In this document: positions 8,065-18,682 of the stretch, one piece after another | Numbering within the stretch: the stretch's first letter is position 1 | Layout: the number at the start of each line of letters is the position of its first letter | Assembly (NCBI GenBank): GCA_013376985.1 | Contig: JACABB010000001.1 | Location: forward strand, 65,560 to 129,559 | Source: Bacteroidales bacterium | GTDB taxonomy: Bacteria > Bacteroidota > Bacteroidia > Bacteroidales > Tenuifilaceae | Direction: 5' to 3' | DNA length: 64,000 bases | Made by a program: the position numbers and the translations under genes | Notes under the pieces: model-generated | Told to the model about the DNA's origin: nothing | Database searches by the model: none | What the model saw: the letters and a program-made list of their open reading frames with translations, nothing else

Positions 8065-11000
8065 TTATTGAATCATAGTAAAACGAACGCTAAAACCAAA
8101 ACTCGTATTTACCATAGGATAGGATGATCCTGAAACTAGTGGTGTATTCTTTGCCCAATCGAAGAAAGCTCTGATTGTTACTTGATTACTTATCACATAA
8201 TCGGCTGATGCCTTAACAGATACAGCCCTTTGACCCGATGTTGTTTGATTAATTTCTTCAACCATCTTGTGAAGAACTGTCTCATTCTTTCTTAGCGAAA
8301 AATCGACCCTAAGTCTCAGATCGCTCTTCAAGGTTTTTTCTTTACCTTTTTCTGTGCTAAAAATTAAAGGTAGATTTTCGAACCGATAACCAGAACCTAT
8401 AACGTATTCCCAAGTATCAATCTCAGTGAGCTGATTGTTGGCAAAACTCATTGATAATGAACGCCCCGATTTAATCTCGAACCTACCAGTAAGATTGTTA
8501 ATCCAAGTCATATCCAATCCAATTAATGGGGTAAAGGTTTCGGTTATGGATACATTGGAAATCTCTCTCTTTGAAATAAAATCATCTATTGCATTTGTCA
8601 CTGTTGTCAATCCATCATCCATTTCGTTATTATACTTTAGATTTGAAGTGTAAGCACCTATTGTATAAACAGATCTGTATCCATGTGTTAGAGAAAAAGT
8701 ACGTAAGAAATTTTTAAAAGGCTGAAGTTTAGCCAAACCATCGTAGGTTATCTGCCAGTTTGGAAAAGGTATTTTTGGAAAATCATCATACGGAGCTCTT
8801 TTTTTTGTGTAACTAGTGTAAGTAGCAAGGAAAGATGGAATAAGCACATCTTGCGATAAATTACTATATCCAACAGGAAAATCGCCATTACCTCTTTGGT
8901 AATTCATGGTACTTACTCCTTCCCGATAAGCAGCTAATTGCTCAGCAATACCAATGCGGGCATTTCGGAACTTGTCAAAAACACTATTCGGCGATTTAAA
9001 AGCAGTACCTATGCTAATAACACTCATACTGAAATTTCCTGTGGTTAAAGGGTTGCGAGGATTAAAAACACCATTAGCATCGGCATGATAGTATACGCTA
9101 TGGTTGCTGGAATAAGTTCTAATGGCACTAAGTTCCACCCGCAAACTTGGTATAGGTTCAAAAGTTGTGCGGAAATTTAGGTTTTCATTGCTCGTGAAAA
9201 GTACTGGGTTACTTAAAGTTGTATCTTTGCTTAGCCATCCATTTTGTATTGCTTTCCAAGCAAATTCGGGATCTTGCCAGCCAGATATAAATTCAAAACC
9301 AGGTGCAGTTACGCCATTCACATCGTTCATTCCAAGATACCGAGTAGTAGGTTTGTAGCCAGGTAGCATAGTTCCATTATTCTCAGAATATGCTATTGAT
9401 ACGACTTTTATTCCCATAAGAACTCTTAAAGCTCCTTCCGCAATAAATTTGAGCGGATTAGGCTTTTCGGGTATCTTACCCTCAATCACAACCCTTAATT
9501 TTTCGTACTCCTTTTCTGCTTTAATGGTGACACGTTCATCGTTTTTTATTTCTGTAGCAACCTTAATTTCGGCTCCTTTTTCAGTATACACTTTAACTGT
9601 AACATTCTCTGTTTTTAATCGATGAAAAATCGATTTTGCAACATTTGCCCTCAGCCTCACATCATTTTCCTCATACTTAATAATTTTCATTTTCTGTTGC
9701 TGCTTCGATCCACCTTTGGCCATTTGATCAAATTTCTGATTTAATCGTTTTAGATAACCAACCTTATTATATAGACCCATCATATTCAGTTGACCTGTAG
9801 CTTGAATAGTGTTTGAGTTTTGAATTGTATTGCCTGGATCAAAACGAGAAGTGTCAGCAAGTATTGGTCCAGCCGTCCACTTATAGTTGCCCGAATACCT
9901 TGTCGTCAAAGAAGTCCAATCAAGGAATGGTATTTTATTTATTGGTAACGTATACGTTACATTAAACTGATGATTGTAATCGGTGGTTCGTCCAAAATTT
10001 AAAATATTATGCCAAACTGAATCCTTCCAATGTTCGTATGAATCTCTGTATCGACGATCTACTATTCCCCCAGGCTCATCAATTTGAGCAACATTGTTAG
10101 CATTAAAATCAAACTTAATTGATTGAGCAAGATCCCAGTTAAGCGTATAAACTCTATTCCAAAGAAACTCTTTTGAATAGGTTGGTGTTAGAATCATATT
10201 AGGATTACTGATATTACGCAACTGCTGTTCATAGTAGTTCCTATTCAAATCTGTACGGAAAGAAAACTGGGAAGGTATTAGATTAAAGTTAAAATCTTTT
10301 ATTAGCCGTAAATATTTTGAACTTAACCAATTTACATTTTTAAATGGGGTTATAGGTTTTGGTTTTGTACCATAATTATAGGTGAATGCTCCTCTAATAT
10401 TTCTCTGAATTCTATGATCAGTTTTAATATTTCTAGAGAATTGCTCACTGAAAGAGTAGCTAACCGAAAAGTTTGAAGGTGATAAAAGCCAGGGCTTTCC
10501 ATCCATTTTATCAATCTTAACGTTAGTTAGGTTAAAACTTTTCCTTCGGGTATAATCCTGAGCCAATTTTTTAATTTCGTTACGCTCAGATTTTGTTGAA
10601 GCCTTATCCAATGCTGTTTTTAATGGAATATCAGGATCTAGTGGATTGTATTCTGGGTTGGAGAAAGACTCGCTATAACCAACATATAATGGAATTCTAA
10701 CGCCAGAGGTCGAAGGGAAGAATTTACCCATCTCAAGTGTTGCACTTAAATCGTATTGATAATAATCGTTGGTACTTCTATTACTAACCTTTGATTCTAT
10801 TGAGCCAAATCCTGGTTTTATTGTAGTTCCTGCAATTGTAACCATACCCAGATCGGCTAGTTTTGCCGACATACGTGCATTTGCAGCCCAGCCTGCTTTA
10901 TCATCTGTATTTGATAGCCGAAGTTCATCAACCCAAATAATTGCTGATTTGGAAAGCCCATCGCTTGTTGGATCGCTTGAGCGTCCAGGGTTACGAATAC

Positions 11001-14000
11001 CTATCATCAACACTTTAACGTTGCTAAGATTAGGATTACCAGTAACCTTAATCTTTCGATTGCCATCCATTTTTACATAAATTGTGCTTGTTGTGATACT
11101 TGAACCAAGTTTATGCATGGCATCATTACGGGCAAGTTTTGTGTCAGTTAATGCTTCAAGGTTAATATCAAAAAGATTCTCGCGAGGCCAAACTTTAATT
11201 CTATCAGCCTCACTATTGTTGTTGTAATTGCTGCGTGGAGGGGTTACCTTAAGGGGTAACTCATACTCATAGTAGTTGTTTGTATAATCAGATCCTAGTC
11301 TTATAAAGATAGTTAAATCGTTATCGTTTAGGGTGTAGCCAGGTATTGCCTCGGCATGTACGTCCATTGTCAATTTACGGTACTGGCGAATGTCTAAATT
11401 GAGATTTTTAAAACCTGCACGAGCATCACCCTCAGCGAGATTAAGTACCTTATACTCCATTGATTGTTCGTTTTGTTCTATAACTTCATTTAAACTAGGA
11501 TCGATTGATCTACTTAATCCTGGAGGAAGAACATAATTAACCGGTGTCCTCGAGCTATTGTCCTCTAAGTTTACAGAAGATATTTCAAAACTTCCTGATG
11601 GAAGATCCATTCCTGGAACACCCTCTTGTCCCTCAATTAGAGAAAGACCGTATCTTCTCCATTCGTCTCTTACCAGCTGAAGTTTTGCAAATCTGAGAAT
11701 TAAAGTATCATTGAATCCTTTTAAAAACATTCTGGCAAAACTTATCATTTTAAAGTCCTGAATTGGCCCAACAATTCTCTCATACTCAGTAATAGGAACT
11801 TTAAATTGATACCATGCAACCTTTTGTTTTTGGCTATATGCAGGCATTTTTGTGTAGGTTGTCACTTTGTTGGTAATAAAATTATTTCCAACCTTCATAT
11901 CCTCGGGTCGTAAAGAAACACGATACTGAAAGTAAGCTTCATTATCGCTCATGGTCTGATCTCTATTAATATCTTCTCCATCTGGCTCCTGAGTACCTGC
12001 CGTTCCGCTGTTTTGATTGCTAGTGGGAGAGTTACCTTCCATGTTGTTGTACTTTTTATACCGATCGAGGATTCCTGCTCCTCTCGTTGAATAGTCGGGA
12101 TCTAAAAAATACTTGTAATCATCATTCGATGGGTCGTTATAAATTTCACTAAATGCATCAGCGTTTGTAAAACCTTTAATCTGATTCAAATAATCAGCAA
12201 AAAATGTTTGCTCATCATTTTCACCTCCTCCTGTTAAATTGTACTTTGAACTAAGACCGTCAAGACCAACATCCTGATATTTTTGACCATCATTTGGAAC
12301 AAATACATTGGGTATAGATTTAATTTTAGGATAACGCCCCCAATTTGTAATACCCGTATTCTTAAGATCTCCAGAAGAAGGTAATCCTCCTTCAAATGTT
12401 TTTTGACCATCACGAAGAATATCCTCCGAGATATTCCCCAAATTGAAGTACAAATCGCCTCCAGCCTTGGTGGAATCGTATACAAATGGATCCATCAACC
12501 AAAATTCGATATACTCAATATTTTGAGCTTCAAAATCCGATGAACTAATTGGTCGCATAATCCCACCCCATCGTGTCTCTGGATCTCTAAAATGTCCATT
12601 TTCGTCTATTACTAGTGGATTATGATCATAGTTATAAGGTCCCCTTTCCCTTGGATAAAAAGCAATATTAAGTATTGGTAAGTTTGTGGGTTGCCCTTGA
12701 GGTGTTTTTTTATAAGGAAAAAGCTCATTCTCATAAACTTCTCGAACCCAATGGCTACTCCTCTCTTTATCGCTAAATCTCACCGAAGAATTAATGTTTC
12801 GAGGAAGGGATGGATCTATAGAGTACCATGCAATTTGCGCCCTTTTATAACCATACCTCAAATCATTATTTAAATTTCCCTCTGGAAATAGATCGCTTTG
12901 CTTAGAAGGGGTACTTGCCAACTTCCAATAGTATGGGCTTTGTAAATCAATTGGCGTTGAACTTCCCTCAAAATCATCAAGATATACTGTACCACTCTTA
13001 CCTATTGCTTTGGCATAGCCTGGAACAAATTGAGCAAATTCAGCATCGAATGTGATGGTTGATTTCTCTTTTGTTTGGATAAATGGAAGAAAGTCTACCA
13101 TCTTGGTCAAGAAACTAGATTCCTTCTGGAACGAGGTGTTTAGCCCCCATATTGTATTGGAAATCGCTTCGTTTCCAAAGTTGACCTTCTGTGTAAGTGG
13201 CCTTTCGGTTAAATTCAATACTGTGGCACCAATATTAAATTTATCAGATATTTGATAATCTAAGTGTGTGCCAACAAGGGTTTTGGTTTGAAAGTTGAAT
13301 AGCGCATTATTTTCAAGTGAAACCTTAATCGCCGTTCCCGATTCAATCAACCCAGGTTTAATAATCTTTAATGTACCAAGATTATAATCAACCGTATAGT
13401 CCACTCCTTCCGTTAACTTTGCTCCCGCTGCGGTAACAACAACGGAGCCTTTGGGAATATTCGCTGCATTCAGCGATATTTCGGATCCCATCGAAGACTG
13501 GTAGGTTCCAACAAGTTTAAATTTATTTTTGTTAGCAACCTGCCTTGCCCTTGTAAGAGATGAGTCATATAACTCCTGATAAACATATTTTTCGGGATTT
13601 ACATGGCTTTTAATTTTTTCACTAAGATCCTTACCAAAAGGTTCAAGTACAGGGAAAATTATCTTACCATTAGTCGCATTAATAGTTACACCATCAATAA
13701 AATCGAAAACACCATCAGGTGTCGAATTACCCTGACTGTTAAGGTTATCTAAATTTAATAATTTAATAAGGGGTTTGTCAGGGATTTCGCTGATATAGTT
13801 TAATGCTGTACCCGTAGCATCATTCTGATAAAGAACATCTAATCTAAACTCATCCTTGCTAACCTGATACGCCCCCAAAGAGTAAATATTCTTCATCATC
13901 AACTTCCATGTAGGTGTTTTTGGGGTTAACGTTTTTCCCTTAAGAAGTTTCAGAATTAGTGCTTTAGGAGCAGCAATTCCATCGGTTGATAACTCTCCTA

Positions 14001-15474
14001 CTTTAAAGCTTTGACCTCCCACCGTATACTCGTATGCAACAGCCAATACCTCATCTGTAAGTAATGAGTTATTTAGTGACACATAGCCCATTTTGGCATT
14101 AAATGTATATTCATTGGGCTGGAGTTTACGCGCATTTTCTATCTTTTCATAGTCTTGGCCTTCACTAAATCCAGTACCTTCAAGTGGTGATAGGCTTTGG
14201 TTTACACCTGCAATGTCTCTAACATCATAGTTAGAGGTCATCAGGTTGAAAAGGTTATTTAATTTATTATCGGGAAATAAGCCTAATCCAGTTTGTGAAA
14301 AATTCGTTTTTGAATAGATGTTATTCTTTGATTCCGCAAGATCGATAAACGCAACTATATCTCTTGAGTTTTCATAGTTTGCCTGTTTATTAGTTACCCA
14401 AATCTCTATTTTGGTAATATTTACTCCCGTGTTAATAATTGGTAGATTTTTAAGAGTGCTATTGTATGTATCCCTGAAATACTGTGAAAGAAAGAAGTGC
14501 CTATTAGCCTCGTATTCATCGGCACTAATAGAAAAATCCTTTGCTTGAGCTCCTCCTTTTACTTCAATAACCTGAGTTTGTCCATTCTGCTTTGAGAAAA
14601 CGGTTGTAATATTCAACTTCCCAAATTTTAACTGCGTTTTAAAGCCAAACAAACTCTGACTCCCCGTTATAAGAGTTCCCGGTAACGGTAGTGAAACGTT
14701 ACCTGCTTCGATCTTCTGAATTATTTCATCCTCAAACCCATTGTATTCAACCTTGACATTATTCTCAAAATCAAAAGTTGCCTCAGTATTATACTGAACA
14801 TTCATTTTAAGCTTTTGACCTATCTTACCATCAACATTCATCTGAATCTTCGATTTAAAGTCGAAGGTGGTACTCCTGCGCTGATCAAGTGGAAGGAAAG
14901 GGCTATTTGTTGTTGAACTATTTATTCCAAAACTCAATTCTGCATTTCCTTGAGGAATAATCTCAATGGTATTACTTCCAAAAACTCTATCGAATGTCTC
15001 TCCTCCCAGTTTTATATGAGATAGCAACATAGATCCTACACTAGCAGATTGTCCAGAACTTTGCTTCCGCCAGTACTCTCGCAAAGAATTCTCAAACTGG
15101 TATCCTCGATACTCCTCCTCGCTCATCACCCTAGGAGGTTTAATGTTATACTTACCAACCCTTTCGTAAATTGTATACTGCTTTGTAACGGGATCAAAGT
15201 CAACCGAGATCTTTATATTCGATGGAGACTCTAAATTAAAAGATGATCTTTTTTTATCATCCGAAGCAAAAGGATCTTCGGGTTTTAAAGGGTATGGAAG
15301 ATTGGTTGTATCTGTTGCTTGGAAGAATGTGCTTTCTTCCATCAAAAAAGATCTCTCTGTGGTATTATAATTATAGGAATTAACTATAAACGAATATGCC
15401 TTTGATGTTTTAGTAAAACCAACAAAGGCAGCAATTAAAAATCCTGCTATCTGATATTTAAATGAATACTTCAA
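8065..15474 (-). CDS. sprA: SprA/Sov, outer-membrane translocon of the type IX secretion system
   Basis: A 2469-residue giant outer-membrane protein, the length expected for SprA (about 2400-2500). It has an N-terminal signal sequence (MKYSFKYQIAGFLIAAFVGF, cut near KAYS) and long stretches of alternating strands typical of the 36-strand SprA barrel. Known SprA landmarks are visible: repeated RLKMNVQYNTEATFDFEN-like strands, YLDDFEGSSTPIDL near residue 830, and a C-terminal strand ending FGFSVRFTMIQ. It exports T9SS cargo across the outer membrane and is needed for gliding in gliding species. Start: the only in-frame start is TTG at 15472-15474, because a TAG stop lies two codons upstream and the next Met is about 45 residues in. 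It follows ruvA by 21 bases. Confidence 0.95.
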   Translation of the reverse strand: MKYSFKYQIAGFLIAAFVGFTKTSKAYSFIVNSYNYNTTERSFLMEESTFFQATDTTNLPYPLKPEDPFASDDKKRSSFNLESPSNIKISVDFDPVTKQYTIYERVGKYNIKPPRVMSEEEYRGYQFENSLREYWRKQSSGQSASVGSMLLSHIKLGGETFDRVFGSNTIEIIPQGNAELSFGINSSTTNSPFLPLDQRRSTTFDFKSKIQMNVDGKIGQKLKMNVQYNTEATFDFENNVKVEYNGFEDEIIQKIEAGNVSLPLPGTLITGSQSLFGFKTQLKFGKLNITTVFSKQNGQTQVIEVKGGAQAKDFSISADEYEANRHFFLSQYFRDTYNSTLKNLPIINTGVNITKIEIWVTNKQANYENSRDIVAFIDLAESKNNIYSKTNFSQTGLGLFPDNKLNNLFNLMTSNYDVRDIAGVNQSLSPLEGTGFSEGQDYEKIENARKLQPNEYTFNAKMGYVSLNNSLLTDEVLAVAYEYTVGGQSFKVGELSTDGIAAPKALILKLLKGKTLTPKTPTWKLMMKNIYSLGAYQVSKDEFRLDVLYQNDATGTALNYISEIPDKPLIKLLNLDNLNSQGNSTPDGVFDFIDGVTINATNGKIIFPVLEPFGKDLSEKIKSHVNPEKYVYQELYDSSLTRARQVANKNKFKLVGTYQSSMGSEISLNAANIPKGSVVVTAAGAKLTEGVDYTVDYNLGTLKIIKPGLIESGTAIKVSLENNALFNFQTKTLVGTHLDYQISDKFNIGATVLNLTERPLTQKVNFGNEAISNTIWGLNTSFQKESSFLTKMVDFLPFIQTKEKSTITFDAEFAQFVPGYAKAIGKSGTVYLDDFEGSSTPIDLQSPYYWKLASTPSKQSDLFPEGNLNNDLRYGYKRAQIAWYSIDPSLPRNINSSVRFSDKERSSHWVREVYENELFPYKKTPQGQPTNLPILNIAFYPRERGPYNYDHNPLVIDENGHFRDPETRWGGIMRPISSSDFEAQNIEYIEFWLMDPFVYDSTKAGGDLYFNLGNISEDILRDGQKTFEGGLPSSGDLKNTGITNWGRYPKIKSIPNVFVPNDGQKYQDVGLDGLSSKYNLTGGGENDEQTFFADYLNQIKGFTNADAFSEIYNDPSNDDYKYFLDPDYSTRGAGILDRYKKYNNMEGNSPTSNQNSGTAGTQEPDGEDINRDQTMSDNEAYFQYRVSLRPEDMKVGNNFITNKVTTYTKMPAYSQKQKVAWYQFKVPITEYERIVGPIQDFKMISFARMFLKGFNDTLILRFAKLQLVRDEWRRYGLSLIEGQEGVPGMDLPSGSFEISSVNLEDNSSRTPVNYVLPPGLSRSIDPSLNEVIEQNEQSMEYKVLNLAEGDARAGFKNLNLDIRQYRKLTMDVHAEAIPGYTLNDNDLTIFIRLGSDYTNNYYEYELPLKVTPPRSNYNNNSEADRIKVWPRENLFDINLEALTDTKLARNDAMHKLGSSITTSTIYVKMDGNRKIKVTGNPNLSNVKVLMIGIRNPGRSSDPTSDGLSKSAIIWVDELRLSNTDDKAGWAANARMSAKLADLGMVTIAGTTIKPGFGSIESKVSNRSTNDYYQYDLSATLEMGKFFPSTSGVRIPLYVGYSESFSNPEYNPLDPDIPLKTALDKASTKSERNEIKKLAQDYTRRKSFNLTNVKIDKMDGKPWLLSPSNFSVSYSFSEQFSRNIKTDHRIQRNIRGAFTYNYGTKPKPITPFKNVNWLSSKYLRLIKDFNFNLIPSQFSFRTDLNRNYYEQQLRNISNPNMILTPTYSKEFLWNRVYTLNWDLAQSIKFDFNANNVAQIDEPGGIVDRRYRDSYEHWKDSVWHNILNFGRTTDYNHQFNVTYTLPINKIPFLDWTSLTTRYSGNYKWTAGPILADTSRFDPGNTIQNSNTIQATGQLNMMGLYNKVGYLKRLNQKFDQMAKGGSKQQQKMKIIKYEENDVRLRANVAKSIFHRLKTENVTVKVYTEKGAEIKVATEIKNDERVTIKAEKEYEKLRVVIEGKIPEKPNPLKFIAEGALRVLMGIKVVSIAYSENNGTMLPGYKPTTRYLGMNDVNGVTAPGFEFISGWQDPEFAWKAIQNGWLSKDTTLSNPVLFTSNENLNFRTTFEPIPSLRVELSAIRTYSSNHSVYYHADANGVFNPRNPLTTGNFSMSVISIGTAFKSPNSVFDKFRNARIGIAEQLAAYREGVSTMNYQRGNGDFPVGYSNLSQDVLIPSFLATYTSYTKKRAPYDDFPKIPFPNWQITYDGLAKLQPFKNFLRTFSLTHGYRSVYTIGAYTSNLKYNNEMDDGLTTVTNAIDDFISKREISNVSITETFTPLIGLDMTWINNLTGRFEIKSGRSLSMSFANNQLTEIDTWEYVIGSGYRFENLPLIFSTEKGKEKTLKSDLRLRVDFSLRKNETVLHKMVEEINQTTSGQRAVSVKASADYVISNQVTIRAFFDWAKNTPLVSGSSYPMVNTSFGFSVRFTMIQ

Positions 15475-15495
15475 ACTCTAGTTTTTCTAGCTATT

Positions 15496-16080
15496 CTACA
15501 ATTGTTTAAGTGCCAATTTAATTAATCCTTCTACGCTTTGGTTAATATCAATTTTAAGCAATTGATCAAGAATCTTCTCCGCCGCTGCTTTATTGAAACC
15601 AAGCATAACTAAAGCAGATAACGCTTCTTGTCGTGTTGTATTGTTTATAGATGTAAATAATTGGGCAGATTCTAAATCTTTACCAGATACCTTATCCTTT
15701 AAATCAACAACTATACGTTGTGCTGTTTTTAGACCAATCCCTTTTATTTGCTTTAATGCATTAACATCCGCTTGCATAATCACCTTTTGTATTTCTATGG
15801 CAGACATAGACGAAAGGATAACCCGAGCCGTATTAGCACCAACCCCAGAAACGCTAATTAAAAGCCTGAACAGATCCCTTTCTTCTTTGCTTGCAAAACC
15901 AAAAAGAAGATGTGCATCCTCTCTTATAACCTGATGCAAGTATACCAGAGTATCTTTTTTTCCGTCAATACTGCTGTATGTTTGTAACGAGATATTAACG
16001 TAGTAGCCTACACCAGCACAATCAACGATAACATAAGTTGGAGTTAAATCTGCTATTAAGCCCTTAATATATTCAAACAT
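15496..16080 (-). CDS. ruvA: Holliday junction branch migration protein RuvA
   Basis: A 194-residue protein of normal family length. The N-terminal OB-fold part begins MFEYIKGLIADLTPTYVIVD. Two helix-hairpin-helix motifs follow (SVSGVGANTARVIL and KGIGLKTAQRIVVDLKDK). The C-terminal domain III (from about 145: ALSALVMLGFNKAAAEKIL) contacts RuvB. A RuvA tetramer holds the junction while RuvB drives branch migration. It sits between pdxA (29 bases upstream) and sprA (21 bases downstream), apparently cotranscribed; ruvB and ruvC are not nearby. Confidence 0.97.
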   Translation of the reverse strand: MFEYIKGLIADLTPTYVIVDCAGVGYYVNISLQTYSSIDGKKDTLVYLHQVIREDAHLLFGFASKEERDLFRLLISVSGVGANTARVILSSMSAIEIQKVIMQADVNALKQIKGIGLKTAQRIVVDLKDKVSGKDLESAQLFTSINNTTRQEALSALVMLGFNKAAAEKILDQLLKIDINQSVEGLIKLALKQL

Positions 16081-16109
16081 CTCTTTAAAATTATAATCAA
16101 TAGTATTTG

Positions 16110-17162
16110 CTAAATTGCTTCAGGATCGATACGCTGTAATGGATTGCTAATTAACTCCGTGTAAGCCTGTCGGTTTTTAAAAAGATCTAGTGCAAGGTAT
16201 AAAGCTTGTCGAAATGAGTTTGGAGAGGCCTCTCCTTTACCTGCAATCTCGTATGCAGTACCGTGCGCAGGGGAAGTCCTTATAATTGGTAGTCCGGCTG
16301 TATAATTAACACCCGTATCGAAGTTTACAGTTTTAAATGGAGCAAGACCTTGATCGTGGTACATTGCTAGTATTGCATCAAACTTAACAAAGTTTTCGGA
16401 TCCAAAGAAACCATCGGCTGGGTATGGTCCAAGGGCGACAATGCCCTCATTGTTAGCCTCGTTTATGGCTGGGATAATGATTTGCATCTCTTCTTCACCA
16501 ATAACACCGTGATCGCCAGCATGTGGATTTAAACCCAATACAGCAATTCTAGGCCTTCGAATAGCAAAATCTTGAATCAATGATCGATTAAGAATGCGAA
16601 GTTTAGAGAGTATTGAATCCTTTGTTATCAATGATGGTACCTGAGAAATTGGAACATGACCAGTAACAACTCCAACCTTCATAATTTCGCTAACCATTAG
16701 CATCAATACCTCATTGCAATCAAAACTATTAGCAAGGAACTCTGTGTGACCAGGAAAATGAAAATTTTGCCCTTGAATATTATGCTTATTGATTGGCGCA
16801 GTAAGTAGAACATCAATTTTTTGGGCTTTTATATCAACAATTGCCGCTTTTAACGCCTGTAAAGATCCCATTCCGCCGTACTCTGTGGATTTTCCAAGTT
16901 CAACACGAACATTTTCGTCCATGCAGTTGACAATATTTGCACGTTTGGGATTGGCTTCGCTGGCATCTTTAATTTGATTGAAACTAAAATTCTCGACATT
17001 TAGCGCTTTTCTATGGTATGCAGCAACTTTAGGAGAACCGTATATGATTGGAATACAGGATTCACTGACTCTTGGATCGGAAAAGGTTTTTATTATTACC
17101 TCATATCCTATCCCATTGATATCACCCTGTGTAATTCCGACTCTAATTTTTTCTTCGCTCAT
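16110..17162 (-). CDS. pdxA: 4-hydroxythreonine-4-phosphate dehydrogenase
   Basis: A 350-residue enzyme of DXP-dependent vitamin B6 synthesis; it oxidises 4-phosphohydroxy-threonine to the precursor of 3-amino-2-oxopropyl phosphate. Metal-ligand histidine regions are visible: FHFPGHTEFLA, GLNPHAGDHG and AMYHDQGLAPFKT. The start is taken at ATG 17162 (MSEEKIRVGITQGDING). A longer frame from 17225 is unlikely because a good promoter-like element (17197-17226) lies inside it. First gene of a probable pdxA-ruvA-sprA unit. Confidence 0.95.
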   Translation of the reverse strand: MSEEKIRVGITQGDINGIGYEVIIKTFSDPRVSESCIPIIYGSPKVAAYHRKALNVENFSFNQIKDASEANPKRANIVNCMDENVRVELGKSTEYGGMGSLQALKAAIVDIKAQKIDVLLTAPINKHNIQGQNFHFPGHTEFLANSFDCNEVLMLMVSEIMKVGVVTGHVPISQVPSLITKDSILSKLRILNRSLIQDFAIRRPRIAVLGLNPHAGDHGVIGEEEMQIIIPAINEANNEGIVALGPYPADGFFGSENFVKFDAILAMYHDQGLAPFKTVNFDTGVNYTAGLPIIRTSPAHGTAYEIAGKGEASPNSFRQALYLALDLFKNRQAYTELISNPLQRIDPEAI

Positions 17163-17196
17163 ATTCAACCTTTTTTGTTTTGTAAGGTTTATCGTA

Positions 17197-17226
17197 CAAA
17201 AGTATAAAAAAACAGCAAGGTTCAAA
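17197..17226 (-). promoter_or_regulatory. Bacteroidota-type promoter of pdxA-ruvA-sprA
   Basis: Read on the minus strand: TTTG (17226-17223), an 18-base spacer, then TACTTTTG (17204-17197), an exact match to TAnnTTTG. The predicted transcription start is about 30 bases before ATG 17162, which settles the pdxA start. Confidence 0.55.
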
Positions 17227-17311
17227 GAGTTAGCGTAAGAGTAGTTTAAGAGTTGTTTGGCTTTTAATTACCAGCAATGGTAAACCCTTAAATTCATTGA
17301 ATTAATTTTAA

Positions 17312-17339
17312 TTGTAAAGTTTAAATTTTAGTACTTTTA
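17312..17339 (+). promoter_or_regulatory. Candidate promoter of mqnC
   Basis: TTG (17312-17314), a 17-base spacer, then TACTTTTA (17332-17339), one base off TAnnTTTG. It lies 20 bases before the mqnC ATG, which would leave a very short leader. Confidence 0.35.
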
Positions 17340-17359
17340 TAGCTCCTTAATAAAATTGA

Positions 17360-18511
17360 ATGGAACTGAAACAACTATACGATAAGGCTCTTGATCTTAA
17401 GCCTCTTTCAAAGGAGGAGGGTGTTTTTCTTTACCTAAATGCACCAACCAGTGAACTTATATTTTTAGGTTCAGAACTACGAAAGATGCATGTTCCAAAC
17501 AATATTGTTACATGGCAAATCGATAGAAATGTAAACATTACAAATGTTTGCATATCTGGGTGTAAATTTTGTAATTTTCATTGTAGCCTTGCCGATGATG
17601 GCGCTTTTATCACCTCTGTTGCAGAGTACAAAATAAAAATTGAAGAACTTCAGCGTTACGGAGGCGATCAATTATTACTTCAGGGTGGTTTGCATCCAAA
17701 GTTAGGATTAAACTTCTACACCTCTCTTTTTAGGGAAATTAAAGGTTTATTTCCAAATATCAAGTTACATGCGCTGGGTCCGCCAGAAGTAGCATTTTTG
17801 GCAAAGGTAGAGAAAATATCTTATAGAGATGTTTTACTTGAATTAATTGATGCAGGGCTGGACAGCCTTCCCGGTGCTGGTGCCGAAATTTTAGTTGATA
17901 GGGTTAGAAAATTTATATCTCCAGGAAAACCCAACTCACAGGCGTGGCTTGATGTAATGGCCGAAGCACACTCTCTAAACCTAGTTACGTCCGCAACAAT
18001 GATGATTGGTCATTACGAAACAGTGGAAGAGCGTATTGAGCATTTGGTTAAAATCCGCGATCTTCAGGCAAAGAAACCAAAAGAGGCGATAGGATTTTTA
18101 AATTTTATTGTTTGGACATTTCAGGACAAAGGCACTAAACTTGAGGAACTTGGAGTAACTAGCAAGGTAACCACCGAAGAGTACATAAGAACTATTGCGG
18201 TAAGTAGGATAATGCTGAACAATATTAAGCATATTCAGGCATCGTGGTTAACAGTAGGTAAGGATACGGCACAAATATGCCTACATGCTGGAGCTAACGA
18301 TTTTGGCTCGATAATGATTGAGGAAAATGTTGTCTCCTCCGCAGGAGCAAACAATAGGATGGATTCATACGGTATCCAAAAGGCAATTGTAGATGCGGGG
18401 TGTGAGCCTCAACTTCGGAACCAGCGTTATGAATATATTGTTTTACCCGAATGTGAGTTTAGTAAGATTCTAACCATGGAGGAACTAAAAAGGCGACCCG
18501 AAATTGGTTAA
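17360..18511 (+). CDS. mqnC: Cyclic dehypoxanthinyl futalosine synthase, menaquinone synthesis
   Basis: A 383-residue radical SAM enzyme. The cluster-binding motif CX3CX2C is at Cys64, Cys68 and Cys71 (NVCISGCKFCNF). GLHPKLGLNFY follows, and DSLPGAGAEIL corresponds to the family's D-S-x-P-G-x-G-A-E signature, which favours MqnC over its relative MqnE. It cyclises dehypoxanthine futalosine on the futalosine route to menaquinone. No other mqn gene is in the window, which is common because these genes are often scattered. It is divergent from pdxA. Confidence 0.85.
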   Translation: MELKQLYDKALDLKPLSKEEGVFLYLNAPTSELIFLGSELRKMHVPNNIVTWQIDRNVNITNVCISGCKFCNFHCSLADDGAFITSVAEYKIKIEELQRYGGDQLLLQGGLHPKLGLNFYTSLFREIKGLFPNIKLHALGPPEVAFLAKVEKISYRDVLLELIDAGLDSLPGAGAEILVDRVRKFISPGKPNSQAWLDVMAEAHSLNLVTSATMMIGHYETVEERIEHLVKIRDLQAKKPKEAIGFLNFIVWTFQDKGTKLEELGVTSKVTTEEYIRTIAVSRIMLNNIKHIQASWLTVGKDTAQICLHAGANDFGSIMIEENVVSSAGANNRMDSYGIQKAIVDAGCEPQLRNQRYEYIVLPECEFSKILTMEELKRRPEIG

Positions 18512-18682
18512 CAACCCTTTAACTGTTTAATTCAAGTTGCTAGATACTCGTTCCTAGTTTCTGTTAAATTGATTGGTACGAATCTTAAACTCTTTAAAAT
18601 AGAGTAAAACAGATAATGAATTAAGATGCTGTAAAACAAACTAGCAACTTGTATCAAGCAACTAAAGTTTTATATTAACAAA

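Noticed and set aside
12234-12485. 83-codon minus-strand frame within sprA
   Set aside because: A shadow frame inside a clearly coding gene on the same strand; same for many other short frames in the fibre genes.
18533-18651. CAAGTTGCTAG (18533-18543) and CTAGCAACTTG (18641-18651) inverted pair
   Set aside because: Only 11 bases, widely spaced, in an AT-rich gap after mqnC; no second line of evidence for an element.
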